Notes: generated from the sequence alone by a model not told the origin. Shown: positions 38,183 to 48,937, counted from the first letter of the stretch. The stretch: DNA of 64,000 nt from Serratia marcescens (GCF_029846115.1 NZ_JARVZZ010000001.1:4340001-4404000); one strand, 5' to 3'. Numbers and translations: made by a program.

Positions 38183-38544
38183 CCTTCACCGAACGCAAAA
38201 TATCGCCGCCCCGTCGTTAACGCTTTTGCAACCTGATTTCACACCAGATTCATACATCGGACAATTGGCGTTTTTTATATGAAGATTTACATTATGTTAC
38301 ATCACAAATTCATATAAAAAAGACGGGAAAAAGGCTCGCAATCCCCTATTTGTTCCGGTAATCTCAAATGCGTTTGTGCCTGGTTTAAGTCGAATCAGTA
38401 TGGAATCCGATAAAAATGTGCGTTCTCGCACGTTTTCAACGGTAACTGGTTGTCGATGCAACAGGTGCGGACTAGGCTCGTTCCGTTTGGCATTTTTCAG
38501 GTAGCGACTTTCGTCGTTAAGGACTTCAAGGGAAAACAACAACA
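38183..38544. other. Long upstream region of mepS
   Basis: This 362-bp stretch carries no credible gene. It contains the 13-bp inverted repeat at 38271-38321 and probably the mepS promoter and a long leader. A small hairpin GTGCG-TTCT-CGCAC lies at about 38418-38431. Confidence 0.5.
38271..38321. repeat. 13-bp perfect inverted repeat upstream of mepS
   Basis: TTTTTTATATGAA and TTCATATAAAAAA are exact reverse complements separated by 25 bp. The interior is AT-rich with GTTACATCACA. It could be an operator or a bidirectional terminator (T-run on either strand); no known factor is implied. Confidence 0.6.
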
Positions 38545-39120
38545 ATGGTCAAATCTCAACCGTTTCTGAGATATTTTTTGCGGGTAGTCCCTGCAATTGC
38601 CGCTGCGGTTATGCTGTCAGCGTGCAGCTCGACTCACACTTCGAACTTGAATAACGCACAAACTGAGATGCGTGCAGTTAATGACAAAGACGGTCTTTTA
38701 CTGCAAGCCTCTCAGGATGAATTCGAAGCGATGGTCCGCAACGTTGACGTCAAGTCAAAGATTATGGATCAGTACGCGGACTGGAAAGGCGTTCGCTACC
38801 GCTTAGGCGGTGACACCAAGCGCGGCATCGATTGCTCGGCGTTTGTACAGCGCACCTTCCGCGAACAGTTCGGCATGGATTTACCGCGCTCTACCTATGA
38901 ACAGGAAGATCTCGGTAAGAAAATCCAGCGCACCAAGCTGCGCGCCGGCGATTTGGTGCTGTTCCGCGCCGGTTCTACCGGGCGCCATGTCGGCATCTAT
39001 TTGGGTAACGATCAGTTCGTTCACGCCTCCACCAGCAGTGGGGTCATGATTTCCAAGCTGACCGATAACTATTGGAATAAACGTTATCGAGAGGCGCGCA
39101 GGGTGCTGACCAACGGTTAA
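38545..39120 (+). CDS. mepS: Murein DD-endopeptidase MepS (Spr)
   Basis: The 191-residue lipoprotein cuts D-Ala-meso-DAP cross-links so that new peptidoglycan can be inserted. The lipobox LSAC ends at Cys27. The NlpC/P60 domain has catalytic Cys97 in GIDCSAFVQ, His148 in GRHVGIYLG and His160 in FVHAST, the same spacing as the E. coli enzyme. It sits between lpxT and pdeN as in E. coli. Confidence 0.96.
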   Translation: MVKSQPFLRYFLRVVPAIAAAVMLSACSSTHTSNLNNAQTEMRAVNDKDGLLLQASQDEFEAMVRNVDVKSKIMDQYADWKGVRYRLGGDTKRGIDCSAFVQRTFREQFGMDLPRSTYEQEDLGKKIQRTKLRAGDLVLFRAGSTGRHVGIYLGNDQFVHASTSSGVMISKLTDNYWNKRYREARRVLTNG

Positions 39121-39163
39121 CGACGCAACGCCCTGAAGACCCTGAATACCAAACGAGCGATAA

Positions 39164-39190
39164 GCGCCGCCTACGGGTGGCGTTTTTTTT
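39164..39190 (+). terminator. Terminator after mepS
   Basis: A CGCC/GGCG stem with a GC-rich loop is followed by eight T's, about 45 bp after the mepS stop. Confidence 0.75.
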
Positions 39191-39455
39191 GGCTGTCGAA
39201 CGGGTATCATCAAGATTGATCCCGGCCTTATCGCCCCCTTTCCCCGCTTTACGCCGCCGCACGCCATTATTTTGATAAACTGTCGGCAGGAAATCGCACC
39301 GTCGAGGAAAAACTCGCCTATTATCGTCAAATGACGACAACGACGCCCCGGCGTTATTTAAAACGTTTCCGCTTAAAATAGGCGCATTATATTTCTGTCG
39401 GCGACGCCGCATATTTAAACGGCGCCGCCGGTTGGTACGGGATAAAAAGGCAAAA
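39191..39455. other. Gap between mepS terminator and pdeN leader frame
   Basis: This 265-bp stretch, with the leader frame behind it, makes a 412-bp gap between mepS and pdeN. It presumably carries the pdeN promoter; no clear operator was found. Confidence 0.4.
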
Positions 39456-39542
39456 ATGAAAAAAAAGCCGTTGGCACAATCCATTGACTGGCTGCGCGAC
39501 ACCCCTGACGCCCTGTTGCAGAGGACTCGGTTATGGGCTTGA
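39456..39542 (+). CDS. 28-codon leader frame overlapping the pdeN start
   Basis: A short frame, MKKKPLAQSIDWLRDTPDAL and eight more residues, begins at an ATG preceded by AAGG and ends at TGA 39540-39542, overlapping the pdeN ATG at 39533 by 10 bp. The arrangement suggests translational coupling or a regulatory leader peptide. Nothing in the peptide identifies a function, and it could be chance. Confidence 0.35.
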   Translation: MKKKPLAQSIDWLRDTPDALLQRTRLWA

Positions 39543-41119
39543 AAAGAGCTTTCGCCCGCAGCGTGTCTCACCGACAGCGCAGCCTGGCTAAAAGCGGCGT
39601 CGCCGCCCTGGTATTTTTTACGCTCTTCACTGCGGTCACGCTTTCTTTGATCAACCACCAGCGCACGCAATACCAACATAAAGTCGAAGCGCGCACGCAA
39701 AAGTTCACGCTGGGTTATATCTCGCACCTGACGGCGGTGATGCAGCAAATGATGCCGCTGCTGGACAAGCCTTGCCTCTCCAGCCAGTCGGACATTACCT
39801 ACCAGGCGGCCTTTACCAGCGGCGTGCGCACCTTCCTGTTGGTCAAGGACGGCTACGCCTATTGCTCCTCCGCCACGGGCGACATGATGTTGCCGATGAA
39901 AAATCTCTACCAGGACATCGACTGGGATCTGCCTCTGGATCTCAAGCTGCAGCAGGGCACGCCGATCGTACCGAACAAACCGGCGGTTGCGGTTTGGCTG
40001 CGGCATCCCAGCGAAACGGCCACCGGCATCCTCGCTACGCTGGACATCGATCTGATGCCCTACCTGCTGTTCACCTCGCACGACGAACAGGCGCCGGGCA
40101 TCGCCATCGTGATGGGCAACCGCGCGCTGACCACTTTCAGCCCGAACCTGATGCCGGTCGATCAGCTGCCGAAGGGCAAGGCGGATACCCTGACGCTGCC
40201 CAATCTGCCGCTGACCATCCTGTTCTACAACGAGAAACTGACCCCCAACGACATTCGCCTGACGCTGCTGGGCAGCCTGGTGCTGTCATTGATGATCGGC
40301 GTACTCTGCTACTACATGCTGCTGCTGCGGCAAAGCCCGGAACGCGCGCTGTTGCGTGGCATCAAGCGCAACGAGTTCTTTATCGAATACCAGCCGGTGT
40401 TCCATACCGACAGCAACAGCATCGGCGGGCTGGAAGCGCTGATTCGCTGGCAGCATCCGATCGAGGGCCGCATTCCACCCGATGTCTTTATCCCCTATGC
40501 CGAAAGCAACGGGCTGATCGTGCCGCTTACCCGCCACCTGTTCAGGCTGATCGCCGAAGATGTGCCGCAGCTCGCCAAAGCGCTGCCACGCGGAGGCAAG
40601 GTCGGCCTCAACATCTCCCCCGCCCATCTTAGCGCACCGTCTTTCCACCAGGACGTGTATGAACTGTTGACGCAGCTGCCGGGCGATTACTTTACGCTGG
40701 TGTTTGAAATCACCGAACGCGGCATGGTGGAAGAAGAGAGCGCGCTGGCGGAATTTGACTGGCTGCACAAGCAGGGCATCGAGATCGCGGTGGACGATTT
40801 TGGCACCGGGCACAGCGCGTTGATCTATCTTGAGCGCTTCACCATGGATTATCTGAAGATTGATCGTGGCTTCGTCAACACCATCGGCCAGGACACGGTC
40901 ACCGCGCCGGTGCTGGATGCGGTGATCTCGCTGGCGAAAAAGCTGAAAATGCTGACGGTGGCCGAAGGCGTGGAAACTGCCGAGCAGATGCAGTTCTTGC
41001 AAGAACACGGCGTCAACTTCATGCAGGGGTACTACTTCAGCAAACCGCTGAGTATCGACAATTTCGTCGCTTACTGCAATGCTCATCAGGTCTTTGATTA
41101 TCAGGAAAAAAATAGTTAG
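39533..41119 (+). CDS. pdeN: c-di-GMP phosphodiesterase PdeN (Rtn), CSS-EAL type
   Basis: The 528-residue inner-membrane enzyme should degrade c-di-GMP. A first helix (about residues 20-40), a periplasmic CSS domain with the CSS motif in YCSSATG (about 113), a second helix (about 245-265) and a cytoplasmic EAL domain (about 275-525) are visible. Catalytic motifs are intact: EALIRWQHP, NISPAHL, FEITERG, DDFGTGHSAL, LKIDRGFV and EGVET. In CSS proteins DsbA/DsbB disulfide formation controls activity (family knowledge). E. coli order mepS-rtn-yejA is kept. Confidence 0.93.
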   Translation: MGLKRAFARSVSHRQRSLAKSGVAALVFFTLFTAVTLSLINHQRTQYQHKVEARTQKFTLGYISHLTAVMQQMMPLLDKPCLSSQSDITYQAAFTSGVRTFLLVKDGYAYCSSATGDMMLPMKNLYQDIDWDLPLDLKLQQGTPIVPNKPAVAVWLRHPSETATGILATLDIDLMPYLLFTSHDEQAPGIAIVMGNRALTTFSPNLMPVDQLPKGKADTLTLPNLPLTILFYNEKLTPNDIRLTLLGSLVLSLMIGVLCYYMLLLRQSPERALLRGIKRNEFFIEYQPVFHTDSNSIGGLEALIRWQHPIEGRIPPDVFIPYAESNGLIVPLTRHLFRLIAEDVPQLAKALPRGGKVGLNISPAHLSAPSFHQDVYELLTQLPGDYFTLVFEITERGMVEEESALAEFDWLHKQGIEIAVDDFGTGHSALIYLERFTMDYLKIDRGFVNTIGQDTVTAPVLDAVISLAKKLKMLTVAEGVETAEQMQFLQEHGVNFMQGYYFSKPLSIDNFVAYCNAHQVFDYQEKNS

Positions 41120-41136
41120 TCTTTAAGCATCTTTAC

Positions 41137-41173
41137 CCTGCGCCCGCCCGAAGAATGTTATGCTGGGCGCAGG
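41137..41173 (+). terminator. Hairpin between pdeN and yejA
   Basis: CCTGCGCCC and GGGCGCAGG form a 9-bp perfect stem around a 19-nt loop, followed by TTGTACCTTATTT. The poor T-run makes it a possible attenuator rather than a strong terminator. Confidence 0.5.
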
Positions 41174-41208
41174 TTGTACCTTATTTCACAGCAGGAGCTT
41201 ACCGTCTG

Positions 41209-43017
41209 ATGTCCGTGCGCATTTTCGCTGCTCTGGTGCTCTCGGCACTGAGCTTCGGTCTGCAGGCCGAAGCCCTTAACGAAAGCTACGCTTTCGCCCT
41301 TCTCGGTGAACCGAAATACGCCACCGACTTCAGCCATTTCGACTACGTCAACCCGGCGGCGCCCAAGGGCGGCGACGTGCGGCTGGCGGCCATCGGCACC
41401 TACGACAACTTCAACCGCTTCGCCACCCGCGGCGTGCCCGGCGAACGTACGATGGAACTGTACGATACGCTGTTCACCAACTCCGACGACGAACCCGGCA
41501 GCTATTACCCGCTGATTGCCGAATCGGCCCGTTTCCCGGCCGACATGCGCTGGATGGAGTTGGATATCAACGCCCGCGCCCGCTTCCAGGACGGCAGCCC
41601 GATCACCGCCCCCGATGTGGCCTTTACCTTCAATAAATTCATGACCGAAGGCGTACCGCAGTTTCGCTCCTATTACAAAGGCGTCACGGTCAAGGCCATT
41701 TCCCGGCTGACGGTGCGCATCGAGCTGCCTAAAGCCAACCGTGAGCAAATCCTCAGCCTGCTCAGCCTGCGCGTATTGCCGGAAAGCTTCTGGAAAAACC
41801 ATAAGCTCAACGAACCCCTCAGTACCCCGCCGCTCGCCAGCGGTCCGTATAAAATCGGCGATTACCGCCTCGGCCAGTACATCACCTACCGGCGAGTGCG
41901 CGACTACTGGGCCGCCAACCTGCCGGTGAACCGCGGCCGCTACAACTTCGACAGCATTCGCTACGATTATTATCTGGACGATAAAGTATCGCTGGAAGCC
42001 TTCAAGGCCGGCGCTTACGATTTCCGCATCGAGCCATCGCCCAAAAGCTGGGCCACCCAGTATCAGGGCGGCAACTTCGCGCGCAACTACATCATCAAGC
42101 AGGACGAGACCAACCAGGCGGCGCAGAATACCCGCTGGCTGGCGTTCAACCTGCAAAAACCGCTGTTTGCCGATCGCCGGGTACGGGAAGCAATCGGCCT
42201 GGCTTTCGATTTTAACTGGATGAACAAGGCGCTGTATTACAACGCCTATCAGCGCGCCGACAGCTATTTCCAAAACACCGCCTACGCCGCCCGCGGCTAC
42301 CCGGACGCCGCTGAATTGGCCTTGCTGGCGCCGCTCAAAGGCCAGATACCGCCGGAGGTGTTTACCAGCATCTATCAGCCGCCCTCCTCCGACGGCAGCG
42401 GCAACGATCGGCAAAACCTGCTGAAAGCGACCCAACTGCTGAAAGAAGCCGGTTGGGTGGTCAAGAATCAAAAGCTGGTCAACGCCAAAACCGGCCAGCC
42501 GTTCACCTTCGAACTGATGCTGCTGAGCGGCAGCAACTTCCAGTACGTATTACCATTCCGCCACAACCTGCAGCGGCTGGGCATCGAGATGCAAATTCGC
42601 GAGGTCGACGCCTCGCAGTACACCCGTCGCATGCGCGAGCGCGATTTCGACATGATGTCGACGGTGTACATGGCGATGCCGTTCCCCAGCGCCGATCTGC
42701 AAATCCTGTGGGATTCACAGTACATCGATTCCAGCTACAACACGGCCGGCGTCAAAGATCCGGCGGTCGACAGCCTGGTCAGGCAGATCGCCGCCCATCA
42801 GGGCGACGAAAAAGCCCTGCTGCCGCTCGGCCGCGCGCTGGACCGGGTGCTGACCTGGAACAACTACATGCTGCCGATGTGGTACTCCAACCACGATCGC
42901 TACGCCTATTGGGACAAGTTCTCCACGCCGCCGATCCGCCCGGCCTATGCGATCGGCTTCGACAACTGGTGGTACGACGTCAACAAGGCGGCGCGTTTAC
43001 CGGCTCAACGGCAATAA
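41209..43017 (+). CDS. yejA: Peptide ABC importer, substrate-binding protein YejA
   Basis: The 602-residue periplasmic binding protein (SBP_bac_5 family) is the binding component of the YejABEF system, which imports short peptides and, in E. coli, microcin C. A signal peptide of about 20 residues ends at LQAEA. Conserved parts include SYAFALLGEPKYATDFSHFD, FDYVNPAAPKGGDVRLAA and LPMWYSNHDRYAYWDKF. The start at 41209 gives the normal signal peptide; an in-frame upstream ATG would run into the hairpin region. Confidence 0.95.
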   Translation: MSVRIFAALVLSALSFGLQAEALNESYAFALLGEPKYATDFSHFDYVNPAAPKGGDVRLAAIGTYDNFNRFATRGVPGERTMELYDTLFTNSDDEPGSYYPLIAESARFPADMRWMELDINARARFQDGSPITAPDVAFTFNKFMTEGVPQFRSYYKGVTVKAISRLTVRIELPKANREQILSLLSLRVLPESFWKNHKLNEPLSTPPLASGPYKIGDYRLGQYITYRRVRDYWAANLPVNRGRYNFDSIRYDYYLDDKVSLEAFKAGAYDFRIEPSPKSWATQYQGGNFARNYIIKQDETNQAAQNTRWLAFNLQKPLFADRRVREAIGLAFDFNWMNKALYYNAYQRADSYFQNTAYAARGYPDAAELALLAPLKGQIPPEVFTSIYQPPSSDGSGNDRQNLLKATQLLKEAGWVVKNQKLVNAKTGQPFTFELMLLSGSNFQYVLPFRHNLQRLGIEMQIREVDASQYTRRMRERDFDMMSTVYMAMPFPSADLQILWDSQYIDSSYNTAGVKDPAVDSLVRQIAAHQGDEKALLPLGRALDRVLTWNNYMLPMWYSNHDRYAYWDKFSTPPIRPAYAIGFDNWWYDVNKAARLPAQRQ

Positions 43018-43026
43018 GGAGTCGGA

Positions 43027-44118
43027 ATGGCGGCCTATCTGATACGCAGACTGTTATTGGTGATCCCCACGCTGTGGGCGATCATCACCATCAACTTTTT
43101 TATCGTGCAAATTGCGCCCGGCGGCCCGGTCGATCAGGCCATCGCCGCCATTGAGCTGGGGCATGGCAGCGGTTTTGGCAGCGGTGGCACAGGTGAAGGC
43201 CTGGGCCATGCCCGGGCAGGCATCGCGGCTGGCGACGGCCAATACCGCGGTTCGCGAGGCCTGGATCCGGAGGTGATCGCCGAGATCACCCAACGTTACG
43301 GCTTCGACAAACCGCTGCACGAACGCTACTTCACCATGTTGTGGAACTATATGCGCTTCGACTTCGGCGACAGCCTGTTTCGCGGCGCCTCGGTGATGCA
43401 GCTGATCGGCCAGAGCCTGCCGGTCTCCATCACGCTGGGCCTTTGGAGCACGCTGATCATTTACCTGGTGTCGATCCCGCTCGGCATCCGCAAGGCCGTC
43501 CACAACGGCAGCGCGTTCGATACCTGGAGCAGCACGCTGATCATCATCGGCTACGCCATTCCGGCTTTCCTGTTCGCCATCCTGATGATCGTGCTGTTCG
43601 CCGGCGGCAGCTACCTCGACTGGTTCCCGCTGCGCGGCCTGGTGTCCAGCAACTTCGACACCCTCTCGTGGCCGGCGAAGATCGCCGACTACCTGTGGCA
43701 CATCACGTTGCCGGTGCTGGCGACGGTGATCGGCGGCTTCGCCACCCTGACCATGCTGACCAAAAACTCATTCCTCGACGAGATCCGCAAGCAGTACGTC
43801 ACCACCGCCCGTGCCAAAGGGCTGGATGAGAAAAAAATCCTCTACCGCCACGTGTTCCGCAACGCCATGCTGCTGGTGATCGCCGGTTTTCCGGCCACCT
43901 TTATCAGCATGTTCTTCACCGGCTCGCTGCTGATAGAAGTCATGTTCTCGCTCAACGGCCTGGGGCTGCTCGGCTACGACGCCACGCTGCAGCGCGACTA
44001 CCCGGTGATGTTCGGCACGCTGTATATCTTCACCCTGATCGGCCTGCTGTTGAATATCCTCAGCGATATCACCTACACCCTGGTCGATCCGCGCATTGAC
44101 TTCGAGGCCCGCCAATGA
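43027..44118 (+). CDS. yejB: Peptide ABC importer, permease YejB
   Basis: The 363-residue DppB-type permease has six helices and the EAA loop [22 protein letters not shown] glycine-rich stretch after [12 protein letters not shown] is the usual insertion in YejB. It follows yejA after 9 bp and overlaps yejE by 4 bp. Confidence 0.95.
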   Translation: MAAYLIRRLLLVIPTLWAIITINFFIVQIAPGGPVDQAIAAIELGHGSGFGSGGTGEGLGHARAGIAAGDGQYRGSRGLDPEVIAEITQRYGFDKPLHERYFTMLWNYMRFDFGDSLFRGASVMQLIGQSLPVSITLGLWSTLIIYLVSIPLGIRKAVHNGSAFDTWSSTLIIIGYAIPAFLFAILMIVLFAGGSYLDWFPLRGLVSSNFDTLSWPAKIADYLWHITLPVLATVIGGFATLTMLTKNSFLDEIRKQYVTTARAKGLDEKKILYRHVFRNAMLLVIAGFPATFISMFFTGSLLIEVMFSLNGLGLLGYDATLQRDYPVMFGTLYIFTLIGLLLNILSDITYTLVDPRIDFEARQ

Positions 44119-45140
44119 GCCGCCTTAGCCCGATCAACCAGGCGCGCTGGGCGCGTTTTCGTCGCAACCGCCGCGGCTACTGGTCGCTGTGGATTTTTTT
44201 GGTGTTGTTCACCCTGAGCCTGGCCGCCGATCTGATCGCCAACGACAAACCGCTGTTGGTGCGTTATGAAGGCCGGCTGTACCTGCCCTTTATGATTAAC
44301 TACAGCGAAACCGCCTTTGGCGGCGAGCTGAACACCGAAGCCGACTATCAGGATCCGTTCGTACAGCGACAGATCGAACGACACGGCTGGGCGCTTTGGG
44401 CGCCGATCCGCTTCAGTTACGACACCATCAACTTCGCCACCGAGGTGCCCTTCCCCTCGCCGCCTTCGCGTCACAACCTGCTGGGCACCGACAGCAACGG
44501 CGGCGACGTGCTCGCTCGTGTTCTGTACGGCTTTCGCATCTCGATGCTGTTCGGCCTGGCGCTGACGCTGTTTTCCAGCCTGATCGGCGTGTGCGTCGGC
44601 GCGACGCAAGGGTATTACGGCGGGCGTTTCGATCTGTGGGGGCAGCGCTTTATCGAAGTGTGGTCGGGCATGCCGACGCTGTTTCTGATCATTCTGCTGT
44701 CGAGCATCGTCCAGCCCAATTTCTGGTGGCTGCTCGGCATTACCATCCTGTTCGGCTGGATGAGCCTGGTGGGCGTGGTGCGCGCCGAATTCCTGCGCAC
44801 CCGCAATTTTGACTACATCCGTGCCGCACGCGCCATGGGCGTGCCGGATCGGGTGATTATGTCCCGCCATATGCTGCCCAACGCCATGGTGGCGACGCTG
44901 ACCTTCCTGCCGTTTATCCTTTGCGGCTCGATCACCACCCTGACGTCGCTCGATTTCCTCGGTTTCGGTCTGCCGATAGGCTCGCCATCGCTCGGCGAAT
45001 TGCTGCTGCAAGGCAAAAACAATCTGCAGGCGCCGTGGCTCGGCATCACCGCCTTCCTGGTCTTGGCGGTGCTGCTGTCGTTATTAATCTTTATCGGCGA
45101 AGCGGTGCGCGACGCCTTTGACCCCAGCAAGGCGCATTGA
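44115..45140 (+). CDS. yejE: Peptide ABC importer, permease YejE
   Basis: The 341-residue DppC-type permease has an N-terminal helix, a periplasmic insert (about residues 55-110) and the EAA loop [20 protein letters not shown]. It overlaps yejB in ATGA and leads directly into yejF. Confidence 0.95.
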   Translation: MSRLSPINQARWARFRRNRRGYWSLWIFLVLFTLSLAADLIANDKPLLVRYEGRLYLPFMINYSETAFGGELNTEADYQDPFVQRQIERHGWALWAPIRFSYDTINFATEVPFPSPPSRHNLLGTDSNGGDVLARVLYGFRISMLFGLALTLFSSLIGVCVGATQGYYGGRFDLWGQRFIEVWSGMPTLFLIILLSSIVQPNFWWLLGITILFGWMSLVGVVRAEFLRTRNFDYIRAARAMGVPDRVIMSRHMLPNAMVATLTFLPFILCGSITTLTSLDFLGFGLPIGSPSLGELLLQGKNNLQAPWLGITAFLVLAVLLSLLIFIGEAVRDAFDPSKAH

Positions 45141-45141
45141 T

Positions 45142-46752
45142 ATGGCCACTCCTTTGCTCGCTATTCAGGATCTCAGCATTGCCTTCCGTCAGGGCGACAC
45201 CGTCACGCCGGTGGTCAACGAACTCTCGCTGCAAATCGCGCCGGCGGAAACGCTGGCGCTGGTAGGGGAATCCGGCTCCGGCAAAAGCGTCACCGCCCTG
45301 TCGATACTGCGCCTGCTGCCCGCGCCGCCGGTGGTTTACCCTGCCGGCGATATCCTGTTCAACGGCGACTCGTTGCTGCATGCGCCGGAAGCGGCGCTGC
45401 GCAAGGTGCGCGGCAATCAGATCGCGATGATCTTTCAGGAACCGATGGTGTCGCTTAACCCGCTGCACACCATCGAAAAACAGCTCGCAGAAGTGCTGAT
45501 GCTGCACCGCGGCCTGCGGCGCGAAGCCGCGCGTGCAGAGATCGTCGAATGCCTGGAGCGCGTCGGCATCCGTCAGGCCAAAAGCCGGCTGCAGGATTAC
45601 CCGCATCAGCTGTCCGGCGGCGAACGCCAGCGGGTAATGATCGCCATGGCGGTGTTGACCCGTCCGAAACTGCTGATCGCCGACGAGCCCACCACCGCGC
45701 TCGATGTCACTATCCAGGCGCAGATCCTGACGCTGCTGCAAGAATTGAAACAAGAGATGGACATGGGTCTGTTGTTCATCACCCATAACCTGAATATCGT
45801 GCGCCGCCTGGCGGACAACGTGGCGGTGATGCGCCAAGGGCGCTGCGTGGAGCAAAACGGCCGCGCGCAGCTGTTCAGCCGGCCGCAGCATCCCTACACG
45901 CAGCAGTTGCTGGCCGCCGAGGACGTCGGTGAACCGCTGCCGCTGCCTGCCGCCGCCAACGAGCGCCCCGGCGACGAGCGGCCGCTGCTCAAGGTGGAGA
46001 ATCTGCAGGTGCGCTTCCCCATTCGCCGCGGCCTGCTGCGCCGCACGGTGGATTATCACTATGCATTGAAATCATTGAGTTTCGAGCTGCGCGCCGGGGA
46101 AAGCGTGGGGCTGGTGGGGGAATCCGGCTCGGGAAAAAGCACCACCGGGCTGGCGCTGCTGCGCCTGTTGGCCTCACAAGGCGCCATCTGGTTCGACGGC
46201 GAACCGCTGCACCCGCTCACAATGAAGCAGATGCTGCCCTACCGCAGCCGGATGCAAATCGTCTTCCAGGATCCCTATTCCGCCCTGAACCCGCGCCTGA
46301 ACGTGCAGCAGATCATCGCCGAGGGGCTGGAAGTGCACCAGCGGCTTAGCGCCGAGCAGCGGGAACAGCGCGTGATCGAGGTATTGCAGGAAGTCGGCCT
46401 GGATCCGCAACTGCGCCATCGCTACCCCACCGAATTTTCCGGCGGGCAGCGCCAGCGTATCGCCATCGCGCGCGCGCTGATCCTGCAGCCGCAGCTGCTG
46501 ATCCTCGACGAGCCGACCTCTTCGCTGGATAAATCGGTGCAGGCGCAGATCCTGACGCTGCTGAAATCGCTGCAGCAACGTCACCGGTTGGCTTATCTGT
46601 TCATCAGCCATGACCTGCAGGTGGTGCGTTCGCTATGCCACCAGGTCATCGTGTTGCGACAGGGAGAAGTGGTTGAACAGGGAGACTGCCGGGCGATTTT
46701 CGCGGCGCCCGCCGCCGACTATACCCGTCAACTGCTGCAGTTGGCGGATTAG
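45142..46752 (+). CDS. yejF: Peptide ABC importer, duplicated ATPase YejF
   Basis: The 536-residue ATPase contains two DppD/DppF-like halves. Half 1 has Walker [11 protein letters not shown] and signature [15 protein letters not shown]; half 2 has [11 protein letters not shown] and [15 protein letters not shown]. Each has an intact Walker B ([12 protein letters not shown] and [12 protein letters not shown]). The start at 45142 directly follows the yejE stop and is preferred to an upstream in-frame ATG inside yejE. Confidence 0.95.
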   Translation: MATPLLAIQDLSIAFRQGDTVTPVVNELSLQIAPAETLALVGESGSGKSVTALSILRLLPAPPVVYPAGDILFNGDSLLHAPEAALRKVRGNQIAMIFQEPMVSLNPLHTIEKQLAEVLMLHRGLRREAARAEIVECLERVGIRQAKSRLQDYPHQLSGGERQRVMIAMAVLTRPKLLIADEPTTALDVTIQAQILTLLQELKQEMDMGLLFITHNLNIVRRLADNVAVMRQGRCVEQNGRAQLFSRPQHPYTQQLLAAEDVGEPLPLPAAANERPGDERPLLKVENLQVRFPIRRGLLRRTVDYHYALKSLSFELRAGESVGLVGESGSGKSTTGLALLRLLASQGAIWFDGEPLHPLTMKQMLPYRSRMQIVFQDPYSALNPRLNVQQIIAEGLEVHQRLSAEQREQRVIEVLQEVGLDPQLRHRYPTEFSGGQRQRIAIARALILQPQLLILDEPTSSLDKSVQAQILTLLKSLQQRHRLAYLFISHDLQVVRSLCHQVIVLRQGEVVEQGDCRAIFAAPAADYTRQLLQLAD

Positions 46753-46760
46753 CGGCGAAT

Positions 46761-47105
46761 TCAGAAAGGGTATTGTGCGCTCAGCGGTTCGGCGATCGCG
46801 GCGCCGACGTTTTTCAGGCGGCACATGGTGGCGCTCTCGTCGCTGCGCTGCACGAACAGGCAAGGCTCGCCTTCCCATTCGACGATCGCGCAGTCGACCT
46901 GAATCTCCTGCAGCGACAGATTGAGCTGTTGCATTACCTGCCAGGCCTCGGCCCCTTCATGGCTGAGTAACTTCAGCCCAATCAGGTTGTTATCTTCGTC
47001 TATTCCGTTAAACGGAATCGGTTCGACCTTCACGCCGGTGAAACCGGATAGCCAACGATAACTTTGCGGCAAGCGATGCACTACCGAAAGTTGGATACTC
47101 TCCAC
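46761..47105 (-). CDS. yejG: YejG family protein
   Basis: The 114-residue cytosolic protein of unknown function starts [19 protein letters not shown] and is close to E. coli YejG. It converges on yejF with 8 bp between stops. Its upstream region is the long 594-bp gap, so any regulation of yejG would be there. Confidence 0.9.
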   Translation of the reverse strand: MESIQLSVVHRLPQSYRWLSGFTGVKVEPIPFNGIDEDNNLIGLKLLSHEGAEAWQVMQQLNLSLQEIQVDCAIVEWEGEPCLFVQRSDESATMCRLKNVGAAIAEPLSAQYPF

Positions 47106-47454
47106 ATGAAATCCCTAGTTTGAAAAGGTGAAACACTTTTACCTGACAGGGTTACTAAGTTATAGCCGTTGACTCCCGACTCTGCCGCGCACAAATGTTA
47201 TTTAAATGTAAATTTTGCCGCTAGCCATTAACCAGACCCCGTGCTTGCCGATGCCGTGCCATTTTTTGGCGCGCCGTGCGGTGTTATTTCACGGCATTTT
47301 GCGACTCAGCTCGCATTTTTGCGTTATATGTAACCCTTTCCTGCAGCGATCTCAACTCTTTTTTCTTGCAATGCAACTACTTTTCCGTCGCCATATTTTT
47401 ACATTGAAGAAACATTTCACCCGCCGCGTTAGCGCCGATTTCCCTGCTAATGCC

Positions 47455-47468
47455 TTGATTTACATCAA
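47455..47468. promoter_or_regulatory. Perfect FNR-type palindrome
   Basis: TTGATTTACATCAA matches the FNR consensus TTGAT-N4-ATCAA at every fixed position. It is 350 bp upstream of yejG, the only gene it could precede directly on the minus strand, and precedes a hairpin with a T-run on the plus strand. Confidence 0.5.
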
Positions 47469-47665
47469 CCCTAACACAAACCACCCGCTGCGCTCAGCCG
47501 GCAGAACGCCGCGCCTCCCGGGGAATATTGGGCGGTGCGGCGGCGGGATTTTTTAACAAAAAGCACACAGAGGGGAAAACGGCCAATTAATTAGCTTGCG
47601 TGTATTTAGCAACAAAATTTCCATTGCCAGTTGCACCCTGAAATGGCAGGGCGCAACCCCATGAC

Positions 47666-47690
47666 GATGCGGGGTGACACGCCCCGCATC
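47666..47690 (-). terminator. Hairpin after bcr
   Basis: GATGCGGGG and CCCCGCATC form a perfect 9-bp stem with a 7-nt loop, 10 bp beyond the bcr stop. There is no T-run on the bcr strand, so its role as terminator is uncertain. Confidence 0.45.
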
Positions 47691-47699
47691 GGGAGTACG

Positions 47700-48896
47700 T
47701 CAGGCTGCGCGATCGCGCGGCCGGCTGGCGTAAACATAGAACAGCACCGCCACGATGCTGCACAGCGCCATCGAGGTGACCATTGGCCAGGCGCTTTTGC
47801 CCGGTGCCATCGACAGTACCGCCCCCACCAGCGCGCCGATGCTGAAGCGCAACGTGCCGGCCAGAGAAGATGCGGTGCCCGCCATATGCGGGAAGTCATC
47901 CAGGATCACCGCCATGGCGTTGGAAGAGATCATCGCGATGCACCCCAGATAGACCGCAACGCCGATCACCAGCGCCCAGAAGCCCAAGCCGACGGCGCTC
48001 ACCGCCACCAGCCACAACCCCATCGCCAGCTGTACCAACAGCCCCAGCTTGAACATCTTGACCGCGCCGAACCGCCGCACGTTGCGGCTGTTGATCAGCG
48101 TCGTCAGGAACAGGAAGACGATGTTCAGCGCAAAATAGTAGCCGAAATGCTGCGGCGAAACGTGGTTCAGTTCGATGTAGACGAACGGCCCGGCGCTGAG
48201 GAACGAGAACATGCCCGCAAACGAGAAGGCGCTGGCCAGCATGTAGCTCAGCACCCGTTTGTGGCGGAACAGCGAACCGAAGTTGCCCAGCGTGGTGCGC
48301 AGGTGGAACCGTTGTCGCCGCTCTTTCGGCAGCGTCTCCTTGATGAACAGGGCCACCAGCAGTGAACCGATCAGCGCCGCGGCGCCCATGGTCCAGAAGA
48401 TGGCGTGCCAGCTGAACCACAGCAACAGCGCACCGCCGATCATCGGCGCCAGCAGCGGCGCAATGGTCATCACCAGAATGACGAACGACATCATGCGCGA
48501 GAACTCATCCTTGGTGAACATATCGCGCATCAGGGCGTTGATCACCACGCTGGCGGCGGCGGCGGCCAAACCGTGCAGGAAACGCAGCCCGATCAGCTGA
48601 TCGATCGACTGCGCCATGGCACAGGCGCAGCCGGCGATGGCGAAGATCAGCGTACCCCACAGGATCACCGGCTTGCGGCCGATGCTGTCCGACATCGGCC
48701 CATAGAACAGTTGCCCGAAGGCAAAGCCGAGCATATAGGCGCTGAGCGTCATCTGCACGCTGCCGGACTCGACCCCAAACTGGGCGGCGATCACCGGCAT
48801 ACTGGGCAGGTACATGTCGATGGCCAACGGCATCAACATGGACAACAGGCCCAGAATGAAAATCAAACCGAGATGAGAGGTTCGGTTCTGTTGCAC
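47700..48896 (-). CDS. bcr: Bcr-family multidrug efflux MFS transporter
   Basis: The 398-residue, 12-helix exporter of the Bcr/CflA family would pump out bicyclomycin and other drugs. Family marks are [40 protein letters not shown] and [24 protein letters not shown] at 48896 is preferred as start: AAGGAG lies 9 bp upstream and the protein then aligns with E. coli Bcr from its first residue. A reading from the ATG at 48923 would include the Shine-Dalgarno within the gene. Confidence 0.9.
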   Translation of the reverse strand: MQQNRTSHLGLIFILGLLSMLMPLAIDMYLPSMPVIAAQFGVESGSVQMTLSAYMLGFAFGQLFYGPMSDSIGRKPVILWGTLIFAIAGCACAMAQSIDQLIGLRFLHGLAAAAASVVINALMRDMFTKDEFSRMMSFVILVMTIAPLLAPMIGGALLLWFSWHAIFWTMGAAALIGSLLVALFIKETLPKERRQRFHLRTTLGNFGSLFRHKRVLSYMLASAFSFAGMFSFLSAGPFVYIELNHVSPQHFGYYFALNIVFLFLTTLINSRNVRRFGAVKMFKLGLLVQLAMGLWLVAVSAVGLGFWALVIGVAVYLGCIAMISSNAMAVILDDFPHMAGTASSLAGTLRFSIGALVGAVLSMAPGKSAWPMVTSMALCSIVAVLFYVYASRPRDRAA

Positions 48897-48937
48897 GTTC
48901 CACGACTCCTTAATCGGCCGCAATCGATGATCGGTTA

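Larger units (their letters stand above)
47106..47699. other. 594-bp gene-free stretch between yejG and bcr
   Basis: No frame here has a good start signal or recognisable product. The stretch contains a perfect FNR-type palindrome (47455-47468), a GC-rich potential stem CGCCGCGCC/GGTGCGGCG near 47508-47541 with TTTTTT shortly after (47550-47555), and a hairpin at 47666-47690 behind bcr. It could host a small RNA, but no -10 box was convincing. Confidence 0.5.

Noticed and set aside
47215..47556. 113-codon plus-strand frame in the yejG-bcr gap
   Set aside because: Poor start signal and irregular composition; it overlaps the FNR box and stem region, and no family is recognisable.
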